Positions 1-7,081 of a stretch of 64,000 nt of DNA are shown here, in pieces; the stretch's first letter is position 1; each line of letters begins with the position of its first letter. Location of the stretch: the NCBI RefSeq assembly GCF_900113685.1, contig NZ_FOQG01000013.1, positions 1 to 64,000 on the forward strand. Reading direction: 5' to 3'. The notes beneath the pieces were generated by a model. It had not been told where the DNA came from, searched no databases, and saw only the letters and a program-made list of their open reading frames with translations. The translations under genes were made by a program, and so were the position numbers. This DNA comes from Nocardioides psychrotolerans (lineage in GTDB: Bacteria > Actinomycetota > Actinomycetes > Propionibacteriales > Nocardioidaceae).

Positions 1-358
1 GGACACGATCGTGCATTCGGACCGGGGCAGTCAGTTCAGGTCTCGGAAGTACGTCCACGCTCTGAAGAACGCTGGCCTGCGCGGCTCGATGGGCAGGGTC
101 GGCGCGTGCGGCGACAACGCCGCGATGGAGTCCTTCTTCGCGCTGTTGCAGAAGAACGTCCTGAACCGGAAACGCTGGGAGACCCGCGAGGAGCTCCGCC
201 TCGCGATCGTGGTCTGGATCGAGAAGACCTACCACCGACGACGACGCCAAGCAGCCCTCGGGCGACTGACCCCGATCGAGTTTGAGACCATCTACTCAGC
301 AGCAGACGCTGCCTGAGAACCACCCACCCCGAGTGTCAACCAGAGCCTGGGCAGTCCC
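1..358 (+). mobile_element. IS3-family insertion sequence, right-hand end only
   Basis: The window opens inside the transposase of an IS3-family element. After the transposase stop there is a short non-coding tail (about 317-358) that reads GTGTCAACC and then GCCTGGGCAGTCC, which I take as the terminal inverted repeat. The exact last base is inferred to lie near 355-360, because the left end is outside the window and the repeat cannot be matched. The element has run into the 3' end of the minus-strand helix-turn-helix gene at 296-814. Confidence 0.6.
2..316 (+). CDS. IS3-family transposase, C-terminal part (5' end outside window)
   Basis: This is the last ~104 residues of an IS3/IS150-type transposase with an rve (DDE) integrase core. 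The second catalytic Asp is in HSDRGSQF at the start, and the catalytic Glu is in NAAMESFF. The tail RRRRQAALGRLTPIEFE is the usual C-terminus of this family (the HSALGYLTPxEFE region). The reading frame is open to the window edge, so the gene continues to the left. The stop is at 314-316. In IS3 elements this part is normally made by a programmed -1 frameshift from OrfA into OrfB; OrfA would lie outside the window. Confidence 0.9.
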   Translation, partial: DTIVHSDRGSQFRSRKYVHALKNAGLRGSMGRVGACGDNAAMESFFALLQKNVLNRKRWETREELRLAIVVWIEKTYHRRRRQAALGRLTPIEFETIYSAADAA

Positions 359-814
359 CTTCATGTTCATAGATTCTTCAGTGTTTACCTTCGTGTTCTG
401 CTTCTGGTGACGTTTCACGGCAGGGGTTGGGTGCCGCGTGACGGTATGGGTCGCCTGCCCCGTAGCGGCAGCGGTCGTGCCGCGTGACAGCACACCTGAG
501 CCGCGGTTGGTGTCGCGCAACAGCTTCTCCAGGGGTCCTCTACGAACCGTGTACGTGGTGGCTCCCCCGGGACTTTCGCTGGCGGCAAGGATGCCGCGCT
601 CCTTAAGGGCACCGCGAACGTCGTAAAAGGACGTTCGGCCAAGCCCAGTCTGTTGTTGCAGCACGCCCGCGCGGGCGTAGGACTTTTGATTCTTGTGACT
701 GACGATGACGAAGAGCAGGGTCTTTTCCTGGGTCGTCAACGGTGCCTCCCGGATCAGAGCGGGCAAGGGGTAATCACTGAACCTGAGCTTCGGCTTGCGC
801 ATTGACGTGGTCAC
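296..814 (-). CDS. Helix-turn-helix protein, C-terminus replaced by IS sequence
   Basis: Residues ~20-85 look like a winged helix-turn-helix (LTTQEKTLLFVIVSH..., then LGRTSFYDVRGALKERGIL), as in plasmid or phage replication-initiation and transcription regulators. I do not recognise a named family. The GTG start overlaps the stop of the upstream excisionase-like gene (GTGA), so translation is probably coupled; an ATG four codons in is the alternative. Roughly the last 20 residues (after about position 358) are encoded by the end of the IS element and include the reverse of its terminal repeat. The natural C-terminus has therefore been lost, and the last ~20 codons overlap the IS tail and transposase stop. 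It may still fold, because the HTH is N-terminal. Confidence 0.65.
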   Translation of the reverse strand: MTTSMRKPKLRFSDYPLPALIREAPLTTQEKTLLFVIVSHKNQKSYARAGVLQQQTGLGRTSFYDVRGALKERGILAASESPGGATTYTVRRGPLEKLLRDTNRGSGVLSRGTTAAATGQATHTVTRHPTPAVKRHQKQNTKVNTEESMNMKGTAQALVDTRGGWFSGSVCC

Positions 815-1095
815 GACGGTCCACTTGCTGACTGCACGTCCCCAGGCCCGTCGGCGATCAGACGTTGCAGTTCGCTGCGAGGAATGAGGGTTCGGCTGCC
901 GATGCGGACGACCCGGATCTCGCCGCGCTTGGCCAGTCGCCAGATGGTGGTGCGGCTGACGTTCAGACGGCGGGCGACTTCCGCCTGATCGAGCAGGTCG
1001 GGTTCCACCGGTGGTCGGGGCAGGCCGGTGGTCATGCCCATCACCAACGGTTGGTGACGGCCGTGGCGCTTGGCGGTGGTGGCGGTTCTTCGCAT
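811..1095 (-). CDS. Excisionase-family helix-turn-helix DNA-binding protein
   Basis: This 94-residue protein has a MerR/Xis-like winged helix: LDQAEVARRLNVSRTTIWRLAKRGEIRVVRIGSRTLIPRSE, read in two pieces, with the recognition helix around VSRTTIWRLA and the wing RVVRIG. Such proteins act as recombination directionality factors for tyrosine integrases or as small repressors. I chose the ATG at 1095 because GAAGGG lies ~8 nt upstream; the frame is open further upstream but without support. It lies 40 bp downstream of the integrase in the same orientation and overlaps the next gene by GTGA. The order int-xis-HTH fits an integrated element. Confidence 0.75.
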   Translation of the reverse strand: MRRTATTAKRHGRHQPLVMGMTTGLPRPPVEPDLLDQAEVARRLNVSRTTIWRLAKRGEIRVVRIGSRTLIPRSELQRLIADGPGDVQSASGPS

Positions 1096-1135
1096 GGTGC
1101 GGGTCCCTTCTTGAATGGCTGCTGGGCGGCTGTGG

Positions 1136-2251
1136 TTACAGGCCCAGGGCTTCTGCGACCGCTGCGGCGGCGGCCTGTGCGGCGGCGTCGGTGACGTGTC
1201 CATAGGTGTCTGCGGTGATCTGTATCGACGCGTGGCCCAGGTTGGAACTGACTACCTTCAGCGGGACGCCGTTCAGCAGGGCGGTGGTCGCATAGGTGTG
1301 GCGTAGGGCGTGCACGGTGACGTCCGGTAGCCCTGCGGCGGTGGCGGCCAACTGGACGGTCCGTAGGACGTTCTGGGGTTCCACAGGCCCGCCGAACGCG
1401 GTGGTGAACACGTACCCAGCCCGTGGGCCGCCGCCGTCGTCGTGCCACAGGTTGCCTGCCACCAGCCGTTCAGCGGCTTGGGCTGTCCGCCATCGCTGCA
1501 GCAGGGCGACCATGGCGGGGCTTAGGGCCACGCTGCGGCGACTGGCGGCGGTCTTGGGGGTGGACACCAGCAGGTGGCCGTTGCGGCGCACCAGGGACCC
1601 GTTGACGCGCGCTGTGCCCTGGTCCAGGTCGATGTGGGCCCAGGTCAGCGCTAGGGCTTCGCCGCGTCGTAGGCCGGTGCCCAGGATGAAGGACAGGATC
1701 GGGCCGTAGCGCAGTGTCGCGGCGGCGGCGATCAGGGCCGGAACTTCGTCGGGTCGTAGGAATCGGGCTTCGTGGCGGGTGACCTTGGGTTGCTTGACCC
1801 GGTGTACCGGGTTGGTGGCCAGCAGCCCGTTGACGACGGCGTCGTCCAGGGCGATGCGCAGGGTGGTGTAGCAGTTGCGGCGGGTGGCATCTGCGCGCCC
1901 GTCGGCTTTCATGGTCAGTATCAGTCGGTTGATGTCGTTGACGTTCAACTGGTCCAGCCGGACGTCGCCCAGGACGGGGATGATCCAGACGCGGGCGTAC
2001 CCGGCGTGCATGGTCTTGGTGGATTCGGCGCGGTCACTGGCCTGCAGGAAGGTGGTCACCCATTCGCTCAGCCATTGGGCAAGGGTTCGCGATGAATCGC
2101 GGACCGGGCCGTCGCGGCGTAGCCGGTCACGGGCAGCATCGGCGTTGGCACGGGCTTCAGCCTGGGTGGACCCGTAGAAGTACAGACGTTTCCCTTCGTG
2201 ACGGAACGTCACCGAATAGCGGCCATCAGTGCGCTTCTTGTTGCGTGGCAC
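1136..2251 (-). CDS. int: Tyrosine recombinase / phage-type integrase
   Basis: This 371-residue integrase has an AP2-like arm-binding N-terminus (~1-50), a SAM-like core-binding domain (~55-145) and a C-terminal catalytic domain. All catalytic residues are visible: R195 (GTGLRRGE), K233 (TPKTAASRR), H314/R317 (HALRHTYA), H340 (NLGHAS) and the nucleophile Y350 (TADTYGHV). The GTG at 2251 is the likely start because a strong GAAGGGGGG precedes it by ~7 nt; the frame stays open to 2332. It probably catalyses insertion and excision of the accessory element that ends at the tRNA-fMet gene 4.7 kb to the right. That link is inferred, since no att duplication was found inside the window. Confidence 0.92.
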   Translation of the reverse strand: MPRNKKRTDGRYSVTFRHEGKRLYFYGSTQAEARANADAARDRLRRDGPVRDSSRTLAQWLSEWVTTFLQASDRAESTKTMHAGYARVWIIPVLGDVRLDQLNVNDINRLILTMKADGRADATRRNCYTTLRIALDDAVVNGLLATNPVHRVKQPKVTRHEARFLRPDEVPALIAAAATLRYGPILSFILGTGLRRGEALALTWAHIDLDQGTARVNGSLVRRNGHLLVSTPKTAASRRSVALSPAMVALLQRWRTAQAAERLVAGNLWHDDGGGPRAGYVFTTAFGGPVEPQNVLRTVQLAATAAGLPDVTVHALRHTYATTALLNGVPLKVVSSNLGHASIQITADTYGHVTDAAAQAAAAAVAEALGL

Positions 2252-2602
2252 CTTGCCACCCCCCTTCGCATCTGATCGACGCTGCAGGGCGACACGATCT
2301 GACACCCCACGCGCCCGACGACCTAGGGGCAACCGGTTGTCAGGTTGGTGGTCTACGCCCGACGACCAGGCAGACGATCACTGCCGGGACCGCGGCTGGC
2401 GGGCCTGTGACCTGGGCTTTCACACGGTGGCAGCCTGGAACGGCAGGGGCGACCTGTGGGGTGCATGCCCACGAACCGATGGTTCACGCTGTTCGTGCTT
2501 GTTGCGGCCATGTGATCCGTACACCGAATCGCGCCCCGCCCCGGGTGCACCCCACCGCGGGGGCCTTGGCCTGCGCTGATTTAGTCGTGTGCCGTTGCGC
2601 CG
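2252..2602. other. Non-coding region upstream of integrase with a 12-bp direct repeat
   Basis: I see no credible gene in these 350 bp. The sequence CGCCCGACGACC occurs twice, at 2312-2323 and 2356-2367. A repeat pair directly upstream of an integrase is a candidate for arm-type binding sites or for the integrase promoter operator. I found no copy of the tRNA-fMet 3' end here, so this is not obviously an attachment site. Confidence 0.35.
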
Positions 2603-3124
2603 TTAGCCGGAGAAAAGGTCCAACTGGGGTTCGTCGGCCTCGTCCGATTCCTCGCCTTCGGGCACCCACACTTCGATGTCTATGGGAAGAGCCGACAGGT
2701 GTCGCTCGATCAATGGCCAGACCTGCGACCAGGCCAGGCCACCGTTGCCGCAGCCGAGGGGTGGCAACGCGAGACTTTTGATGCCCCAGTCGCGATACTC
2801 CGCAGCAAGGACCTGCAGTCCGTTTTCCACCCACTCCAGGCGAGAAGGGTTACGCCAGTGGTCCTTCGTCGGGAAGTTCAGTACGAGTTCGAGGCTCGGC
2901 TTGTTCCGCTTCGGGTCCGCCGCGAAGACGTACGGCACGCCGGGGTGCACTTCATTGCGGCGGCAACGCTGTTCGTAATCCGCGAAGTTCGCCAGGTGGG
3001 CGTTCTTGAACTTAAGCGCTACACCCTTGCCCATGATGCCCACGCAGTTCACTGTGTTCGTGATCGTTTGCATGCGTGACTGCATGATCGTTTCACTACC
3101 GATTCGGCGTCTGCTGAGTGTCAC
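2603..3124 (-). CDS. darG: DarG-type macrodomain antitoxin (ADP-ribosyl-DNA hydrolase) with C-terminal QLDLF
   Basis: This is a single macrodomain of the DarG/TARG1 class, which binds ADP-ribose and removes it from DNA thymidines, reversing DarT. Visible signatures are NTVNCVGIMGKGVALKF (~23-39), NFPTKDHWRNPS with the Lys that corresponds to the DarG/TARG1 catalytic lysine, and PPLGCGNGGL in the phosphate-binding loop. It is short (about 173 residues) and lacks the extra C-terminal domain found in longer DarG proteins. It ends EPQLDLFSG: the pentapeptide QLDLF matches the bacterial sliding-clamp (DnaN) binding consensus. The GTG at 3124 is preferred because AGGGAG lies 8 nt upstream; the GTG at 3130 is too close to it. 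It lies 100 bp downstream of the DarT-like gene on the same strand. Confidence 0.88.
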   Translation of the reverse strand: MTLSRRRIGSETIMQSRMQTITNTVNCVGIMGKGVALKFKNAHLANFADYEQRCRRNEVHPGVPYVFAADPKRNKPSLELVLNFPTKDHWRNPSRLEWVENGLQVLAAEYRDWGIKSLALPPLGCGNGGLAWSQVWPLIERHLSALPIDIEVWVPEGEESDEADEPQLDLFSG

Positions 3125-3224
3125 TCGCACGTCTCCCTGATTGCCGCGCAGCAGCGGGTGGATACCTGGGTTAACCCTATCGACTCCGTCGCACCTGGGA
3201 GTTCGTTACAGGTGGTGGCCGTGG

Positions 3225-4205
3225 TTAGTCTTCGAAAAACAGTGTGCCGTCAACCTCTCCCGGCCACTGCGGTGCTGCTTGCCGCGCCTCGTGGAGGATG
3301 CGCCGTGACGGTGCGCGGACCCCCATCACGCACCGCGGTGGGATCGATCGGGGGACGAGCACTTCTGCCTGCATGATGCGCTTCGCCTCCTCGTGCACGT
3401 CCCCGTTGGGGGTGGTCCAGGACCGGGCGTAGATGCGATCAAGGTCGATGTGGGCCAGCCCTTCGAGCCCGGACCAACGCTGGGATCGGGATGAAGCGGC
3501 GTTCCCGTCCGAGACCAGCACACCTGGCAGGTCCAGCACTGCCGGGGAGACCCGCAGGACGACCAGTTCTCGATGTTCCCACTTGTGCAATCGGATCAGC
3601 ATCGCGTTGCGCGGATTGAAGTACAGACTCGCGAAGCGGTGCAGGTCCTCGCGGTGTTCCTGAACTCCGAGATCAGAGACGTCGTCGTGATCGATTTTCG
3701 CCGCCTCGTCATGGCAGAGAATGCCCCGCGAAACGATGCTCTTCAGATTCTTGATTGACGTAATGTTGTACAGATACCCGATGCGGGCCCTGACCTCGAC
3801 CGCACGCCTACGGTCTCGGTCCTCTTGACGGGCCTGTTCGGCATAACGTTCGCGCTCGGCCTCCTCATGCAGTTGTCGGAGTGCCGCTTCTTTTGCCCGT
3901 CGATCATTTTCCAGGGCCGCCGCCGCCGCTTGCCGAAGGCGCTTGGACTCCACTTCTGCGCGCTGCGCTGCCGCTTGGACGCGCTGCGCTGTCGCTGTGA
4001 CCGCGTTGAGCCACAGGTCTAGAAAGTCTGTCGAGCCCGTGCCGGGATGGTCGCGCCACAGCATCTCGGCTGTCTCTTCGACCAAGTCGTTTGCGTGCGG
4101 GCCCAACAGCGCGACGCGCCGGTCAATGTTGAAGGCCATCTTCAACTGGGCGTTGCTGGCGTCGGTTCCTGAGAGCGAGCACCAGAGGTTCCACTCTCGG
4201 TTCAA
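3225..4205 (-). CDS. darT: DarT-type ssDNA ADP-ribosyltransferase toxin with N-terminal coiled coil
   Basis: Residues ~141-300 form a DarT (DUF4433) domain: YLYNITSIKNLKSIVSRGIL at the NAD-binding start, LYFNPRNAMLIRLH (~194-207), the VVLRVSPAVL strand, and KRIMQAEVLVPRSIP with E281 at the catalytic glutamate position. DarT enzymes use NAD+ to ADP-ribosylate bases in single-stranded DNA, block replication and protect against phage. The N-terminal ~140 residues are unusual: a helical segment and then a charged, Ala/Glu/Arg-rich coiled coil (~71-140) not found in minimal DarT proteins. The start is a TTG with AGGGGG ~10 nt upstream; ATG at 4136 is the alternative. The neighbouring macrodomain gene makes the toxin-antitoxin assignment strong. 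Confidence 0.87.
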   Translation of the reverse strand: MNREWNLWCSLSGTDASNAQLKMAFNIDRRVALLGPHANDLVEETAEMLWRDHPGTGSTDFLDLWLNAVTATAQRVQAAAQRAEVESKRLRQAAAAALENDRRAKEAALRQLHEEAERERYAEQARQEDRDRRRAVEVRARIGYLYNITSIKNLKSIVSRGILCHDEAAKIDHDDVSDLGVQEHREDLHRFASLYFNPRNAMLIRLHKWEHRELVVLRVSPAVLDLPGVLVSDGNAASSRSQRWSGLEGLAHIDLDRIYARSWTTPNGDVHEEAKRIMQAEVLVPRSIPPRCVMGVRAPSRRILHEARQAAPQWPGEVDGTLFFED

Positions 4206-4515
4206 CGACTTGGCCCCCTACGCGCTCTGAGCACGGACTGAAGCCATGTTGCCATCGTGGTGCCGACTCGGAGGGCGAACCGGTTCGACACCATCGGGGA
4301 ACGTCATCCGCCCAGGCCGCGGGCAGCCTGCCGTTCACTACGTGCCAACCGCTGCAGTATCTGCAATCTGGACGGCCCCGCCGCTGAAGGAGGGAGGGCT
4401 GACACTCGAGACCTGGTGCCCCGCGGAGGTCAGAGACCAGACGGTGGCCAGCCTCACGGGTTTGGGCACCTCTGTCGCCTATCGTCAGCCATGCTGACGA
4501 GTCGAAGGAGAAACA
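4206..4515. other. Divergent intergenic region between darT and the protease gene
   Basis: About 310 bp with no gene I can support. It must hold the promoters for darT (leftward) and for the protease pair (rightward). AAGGAG at 4504-4509 is the ribosome-binding site of the protease gene, with good spacing to its GTG. No clear operator or terminator was seen. Confidence 0.4.
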
Positions 4516-5169
4516 GTGAGCGATCTGAGTCAAGCCATATTCGCGCTCGCCCGAATTGGTCCGGGGGGCGCTCAGCCGTTGGGAACCGCGTTCGCATGCG
4601 GACCCCGTCACGTCGTGACCTGCTTGCACGTAACCGGCGGTGACGACCAAAACTTGATCATCATTCCCCCGCGATTGTCATCTCTTTCTGATTACCAGGA
4701 CACGACTGACATGTCACTTCAACCGGCCCAAGTCAAGATTGTCGCAGCCGATCCGATCCATGATTTGTGCGTGCTAGAAGTGCCTCTCGAGGCGGACTGG
4801 TCTTTTTCGTACCAGATAATGTCGGCCGATGCTGTTCAGCCGGGTTCACCAGTCACGACGTTCGGCTTCCCTCATGCCGACTCGGGCCGCGTCGTTCTCA
4901 CACGTCAAGACACGACGGTCGGTGCTCGAATACTGACCGGGAACCCCCAGATCAAGTCGAAGCACCTAATTTTGAATGTTCAGGCACGCCCTGGCCAGTC
5001 GGGTGGGCCCGTCTTCGACGCCGCCTCGGGGAATGTAGTCGCCGTTCTTGCAGGGAGCTATGCAGCCGGAGGCGGAGGCCAGATAAGCCTCGGCGGGGTA
5101 GACCCCGCAACTTTGCATACGACAACGCAGGCCATTTCTGCCGAGTACATAACAGGGATGGTTCCGTGA
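4516..5169 (+). CDS. Trypsin-like serine protease (S1/HtrA fold), cytosolic
   Basis: This 217-residue protein is essentially one trypsin-like peptidase domain. The triad is visible: H38 (VTCLHV), D83 (DPIHDLCVLEV) and S162 (ARPGQSGGPVF). There is no signal peptide or membrane segment and no PDZ domain, so it should act in the cytoplasm, unlike HtrA/DegP proteases. The GTG start has AAGGAG 6 nt upstream. Its stop overlaps the start of the next gene (GTGA), so the two products are probably made in a fixed ratio. Stand-alone cytosolic trypsin-like domains in bacterial accessory regions are often the activating component of defence or conflict systems; that role is an inference here. Confidence 0.85.
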   Translation: MSDLSQAIFALARIGPGGAQPLGTAFACGPRHVVTCLHVTGGDDQNLIIIPPRLSSLSDYQDTTDMSLQPAQVKIVAADPIHDLCVLEVPLEADWSFSYQIMSADAVQPGSPVTTFGFPHADSGRVVLTRQDTTVGARILTGNPQIKSKHLILNVQARPGQSGGPVFDAASGNVVAVLAGSYAAGGGGQISLGGVDPATLHTTTQAISAEYITGMVP

Positions 5170-5627
5170 GCGCGCCAGTCCTTGACTTCCACGGCGACGT
5201 CGCCGAGTGGACGGCTGCGCTTCCCGAATATCAGCAGCACCTAATCGCGGAGATCGTGGCCGCTGACCCAACTCTGGAGTCCGCGATCGAGGTCTGGCTT
5301 TCGGCAGGGATATCAACCGACCTAGCACCCTTCGGCGCAGAAAGGGCTCGGTCGGCGTACTACGAAAAATTTCTGGACGAATTGCACGACGTCTTATGTG
5401 TACCCAACAAGTACGAACATGAGAAGGGTCAGCTGCAAGAGCAGGCCAAGATTGGTCAGGCGGCTGTGGTCTCGCTTCTGACTGCCGTGATTGTGCCAGT
5501 CCTGGGAGCGGCAGCTCCAATTATCGCGCCGGCCATTGCCATCACCATGATTCTAATTTCGCGAATGGGCCTAAATGCGTGGTGCGCCGTACAGACCGAA
5601 CGACGCGAAGACAGGTCTACCAATTAA
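5166..5627 (+). CDS. Unknown small protein with hydrophobic C-terminal hairpin, partner of the protease
   Basis: I do not recognise the family of this 153-residue protein. The N-terminal ~95 residues are acidic and helical, with LDFHGDVAEWTAALPEYQQ and a following ELHDVLCVPNKYEHEK. Residues ~97-140 are strongly hydrophobic with a Pro/Gly break in the middle (VSLLTAVIVPVL, then AAPIIAPAIAITMILI), as expected for a membrane hairpin. The GTG start overlaps the protease stop, so the two form one unit. The layout suggests a soluble regulatory or cleavable region joined to a membrane-inserting tail, with the protease next door as sensor or activator. GC content and codon use are less extreme than in the flanking chromosome, consistent with transfer. 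Confidence 0.7.
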   Translation: MSAPVLDFHGDVAEWTAALPEYQQHLIAEIVAADPTLESAIEVWLSAGISTDLAPFGAERARSAYYEKFLDELHDVLCVPNKYEHEKGQLQEQAKIGQAAVVSLLTAVIVPVLGAAAPIIAPAIAITMILISRMGLNAWCAVQTERREDRSTN

Positions 5628-6129
5628 GTACATCGACCGCGTGCCTTCGATCCCCACCCCGACCTGAGGGGTGCCTCACCGTTCGGCGGGATGCAGGGCG
5701 TTTTTCCATGCGTTACGTCTGGTCGGTCCCACGCATGCGTCGTGAGCACCGCCAAGAGGTCCTTGGAACCTGGCCCATCCGCCACAGATTCGCCCCGTGC
5801 GGACGGCTCACGAACTGTTCAGGTGTTGCGTGCGGCCCTGCTTTGGGCGGGTCCAGACGCAGCGGAAGGCGCTCAGACTTGCTCCGAGCGCACGCCCTCA
5901 GCCTCTCGGGCAGCCAGGGCCAGTAGTGCAGCGAGACGGGCCTCGACACCTACGGCGTGCCGTCACGGTCGAGGGGTCGGCGTGGGAGGTCTGGTCGGCG
6001 GGTCATCTGGATTCCCTTCTCTGCTTCGGCATGGGCGTCTCGCGCCAGCGTCGTTGGCCCGCGGTGCGGCATGTCGGCTTAGGGGCCGGGGTCGCTTCAT
6101 CGGTCATGCGTCGGGAGACCCGGACCGGG
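5628..6129. other. 500-bp gap without a convincing gene
   Basis: No open frame here has a plausible ribosome-binding site together with protein-like composition. A weak hairpin (ACCCC...GGGGT, around 5655-5672) follows the end of the upstream gene, but no T-run follows it. This may be decayed accessory DNA between the protease pair and the convergent gene at 6130-6654. Confidence 0.35.
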
Positions 6130-6654
6130 CTATCCACGAAGTCGCTTCCACTGCTCCGCACGCTCCGGAGTGACGGTGAAGTACATCTCGTTGGAGCGAC
6201 TGGGGTTGAAATGAGCCGTCCCCCAGAGTCCCCAGTACGGGGCACTGCATCCAGGAAAGCGTGCGCCAAGACTTCGACCCATCTGGGTGGGCACGTTCTT
6301 CATCACGGAGTAACTCACGCCCAGCGCGTCGGCCAACTCGCGAGTGCTGAGTGCTGCGTCCTTTCCCGGATTCGCAGAGAGGTGATCGAGCATCTGAATC
6401 ACGGTCTTACTCGATTTTGTGCCCATCTTCAGGAAGTCGATCAGTTTCTCATCAGTCCAGTCGTCCCTTGGGGCATCGGCACTCAAATCAGGAGGCGTCG
6501 GATCGACTGTTCGAACGGAATCAACGGTGGAGGCAGTGGAGCCCTGCGGAGCAAGCCGCTCCGCGATGAACGCGAGAACGGCGGGGACGTGCTCGTTCGG
6601 GACCGGAACGTACTGAAATGGTGAGGCGGAGTTGTTCTGCGGAGTGACCGACAT
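6130..6654 (-). CDS. Hypothetical protein, probable winged-helix (DUF6416-like)
   Basis: This 174-residue protein has three visible parts. The first is an N-terminal FQYVPVPNEHVPAVLAFIAERL motif (~13-34), which I associate tentatively with the actinobacterial DUF6416 family. A disordered Pro/Ser/Asp-rich linker follows (~36-65). The third is a DNA-binding-like region in which STRELADALGVSYSVMKNVP reads as a helix-turn-helix, followed by a basic loop and FNPSRSNEMYFTVTPERAEQW. The ATG at 6654 has GAAGGAA ~7 nt upstream. It sits at the end of the accessory region, transcribed away from the tRNA gene. A regulator of the element is plausible but not shown. Confidence 0.7.
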   Translation of the reverse strand: MSVTPQNNSASPFQYVPVPNEHVPAVLAFIAERLAPQGSTASTVDSVRTVDPTPPDLSADAPRDDWTDEKLIDFLKMGTKSSKTVIQMLDHLSANPGKDAALSTRELADALGVSYSVMKNVPTQMGRSLGARFPGCSAPYWGLWGTAHFNPSRSNEMYFTVTPERAEQWKRLRG

Positions 6655-6905
6655 GGCGTTTCCTTCGGCTGGAGTAGGTGTGTCAAACAGACTACCACTC
6701 TTTGGAGTACATATGGAATGCCTTCTCCATGCGATTTTGCTTCCGTTAGGCGGTAGTAGGCGTTCCCGCTACAAGTTTGGTCTGACCCACCACGAGCACG
6801 TGGCCAGTCCACTTCCGCGCAGCGCGTGCCTCGACCCAAGGGCCCCACCTGGTCGGCCGGGGACGTCGGTAGTCAGATTGGTAGTCAACGCGCCTAAGAC
6901 ATGCA
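6655..6905. other. Upstream region of the winged-helix gene
   Basis: About 250 bp without a gene. It is visibly richer in A+T than the chromosome to the right and contains a short inverted repeat (ATGGA...TCCAT around 6715-6732) near the likely promoter of the leftward gene at 6654. Nothing else can be supported. Confidence 0.3.
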
Positions 6906-6940
6906 GAAAGCCGCCCCCCGGATGTCCGGGGGGCGGCTTC
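6906..6940. terminator. Strong hairpin terminator beyond the tRNA-fMet gene
   Basis: A GC-rich stem, AAGCCGCCCCCCGG paired with CCGGGGGGCGGCTT around a 4-nt loop, begins about 20 nt past the 3' end of the minus-strand tRNA. On the minus strand it is followed by TCTGCATG after a CTTT, a typical tRNA terminator arrangement. Because the hairpin lies on the presumed element side of the tRNA 3' end, it may have been carried or regenerated by the element. Confidence 0.75.
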
Positions 6941-6960
6941 TGACCTGCGGTTTTACCTTG

Positions 6961-7034
6961 TAGCGGGGGCAGGATTTGAACCTGCGACCTCTGGGTTATG
7001 AGCCCAGCGAGCTACCGAACTGCTCCACCCCGCG
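6961..7034 (-). tRNA. Initiator tRNA-fMet (CAT anticodon)
   Basis: The minus strand folds as a full cloverleaf of 74 nt without an encoded CCA. The anticodon loop is CTCATAA, flanked by the three G:C pairs (GGG/CCC) diagnostic of initiator tRNA. The first acceptor pair is a C1/U72 mismatch, also an initiator feature. The T arm is GCAGGTTCAAATCCTGC. tRNA 3' ends are common integration sites for tyrosine recombinases, and accessory genes with an integrase lie exactly on the 3' side of this gene. Confidence 0.95.
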
Positions 7035-7081
7035 TCGCTGAACGCAACGTTAATGCATGCAGGGTGAGGCAACAAATCGGG

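Noticed and set aside
2252-2602. Attachment site (attL/attR) next to the integrase
   Set aside because: I compared it with the tRNA-fMet 3' end and saw no shared stretch of useful length; the partner site is probably outside the window.
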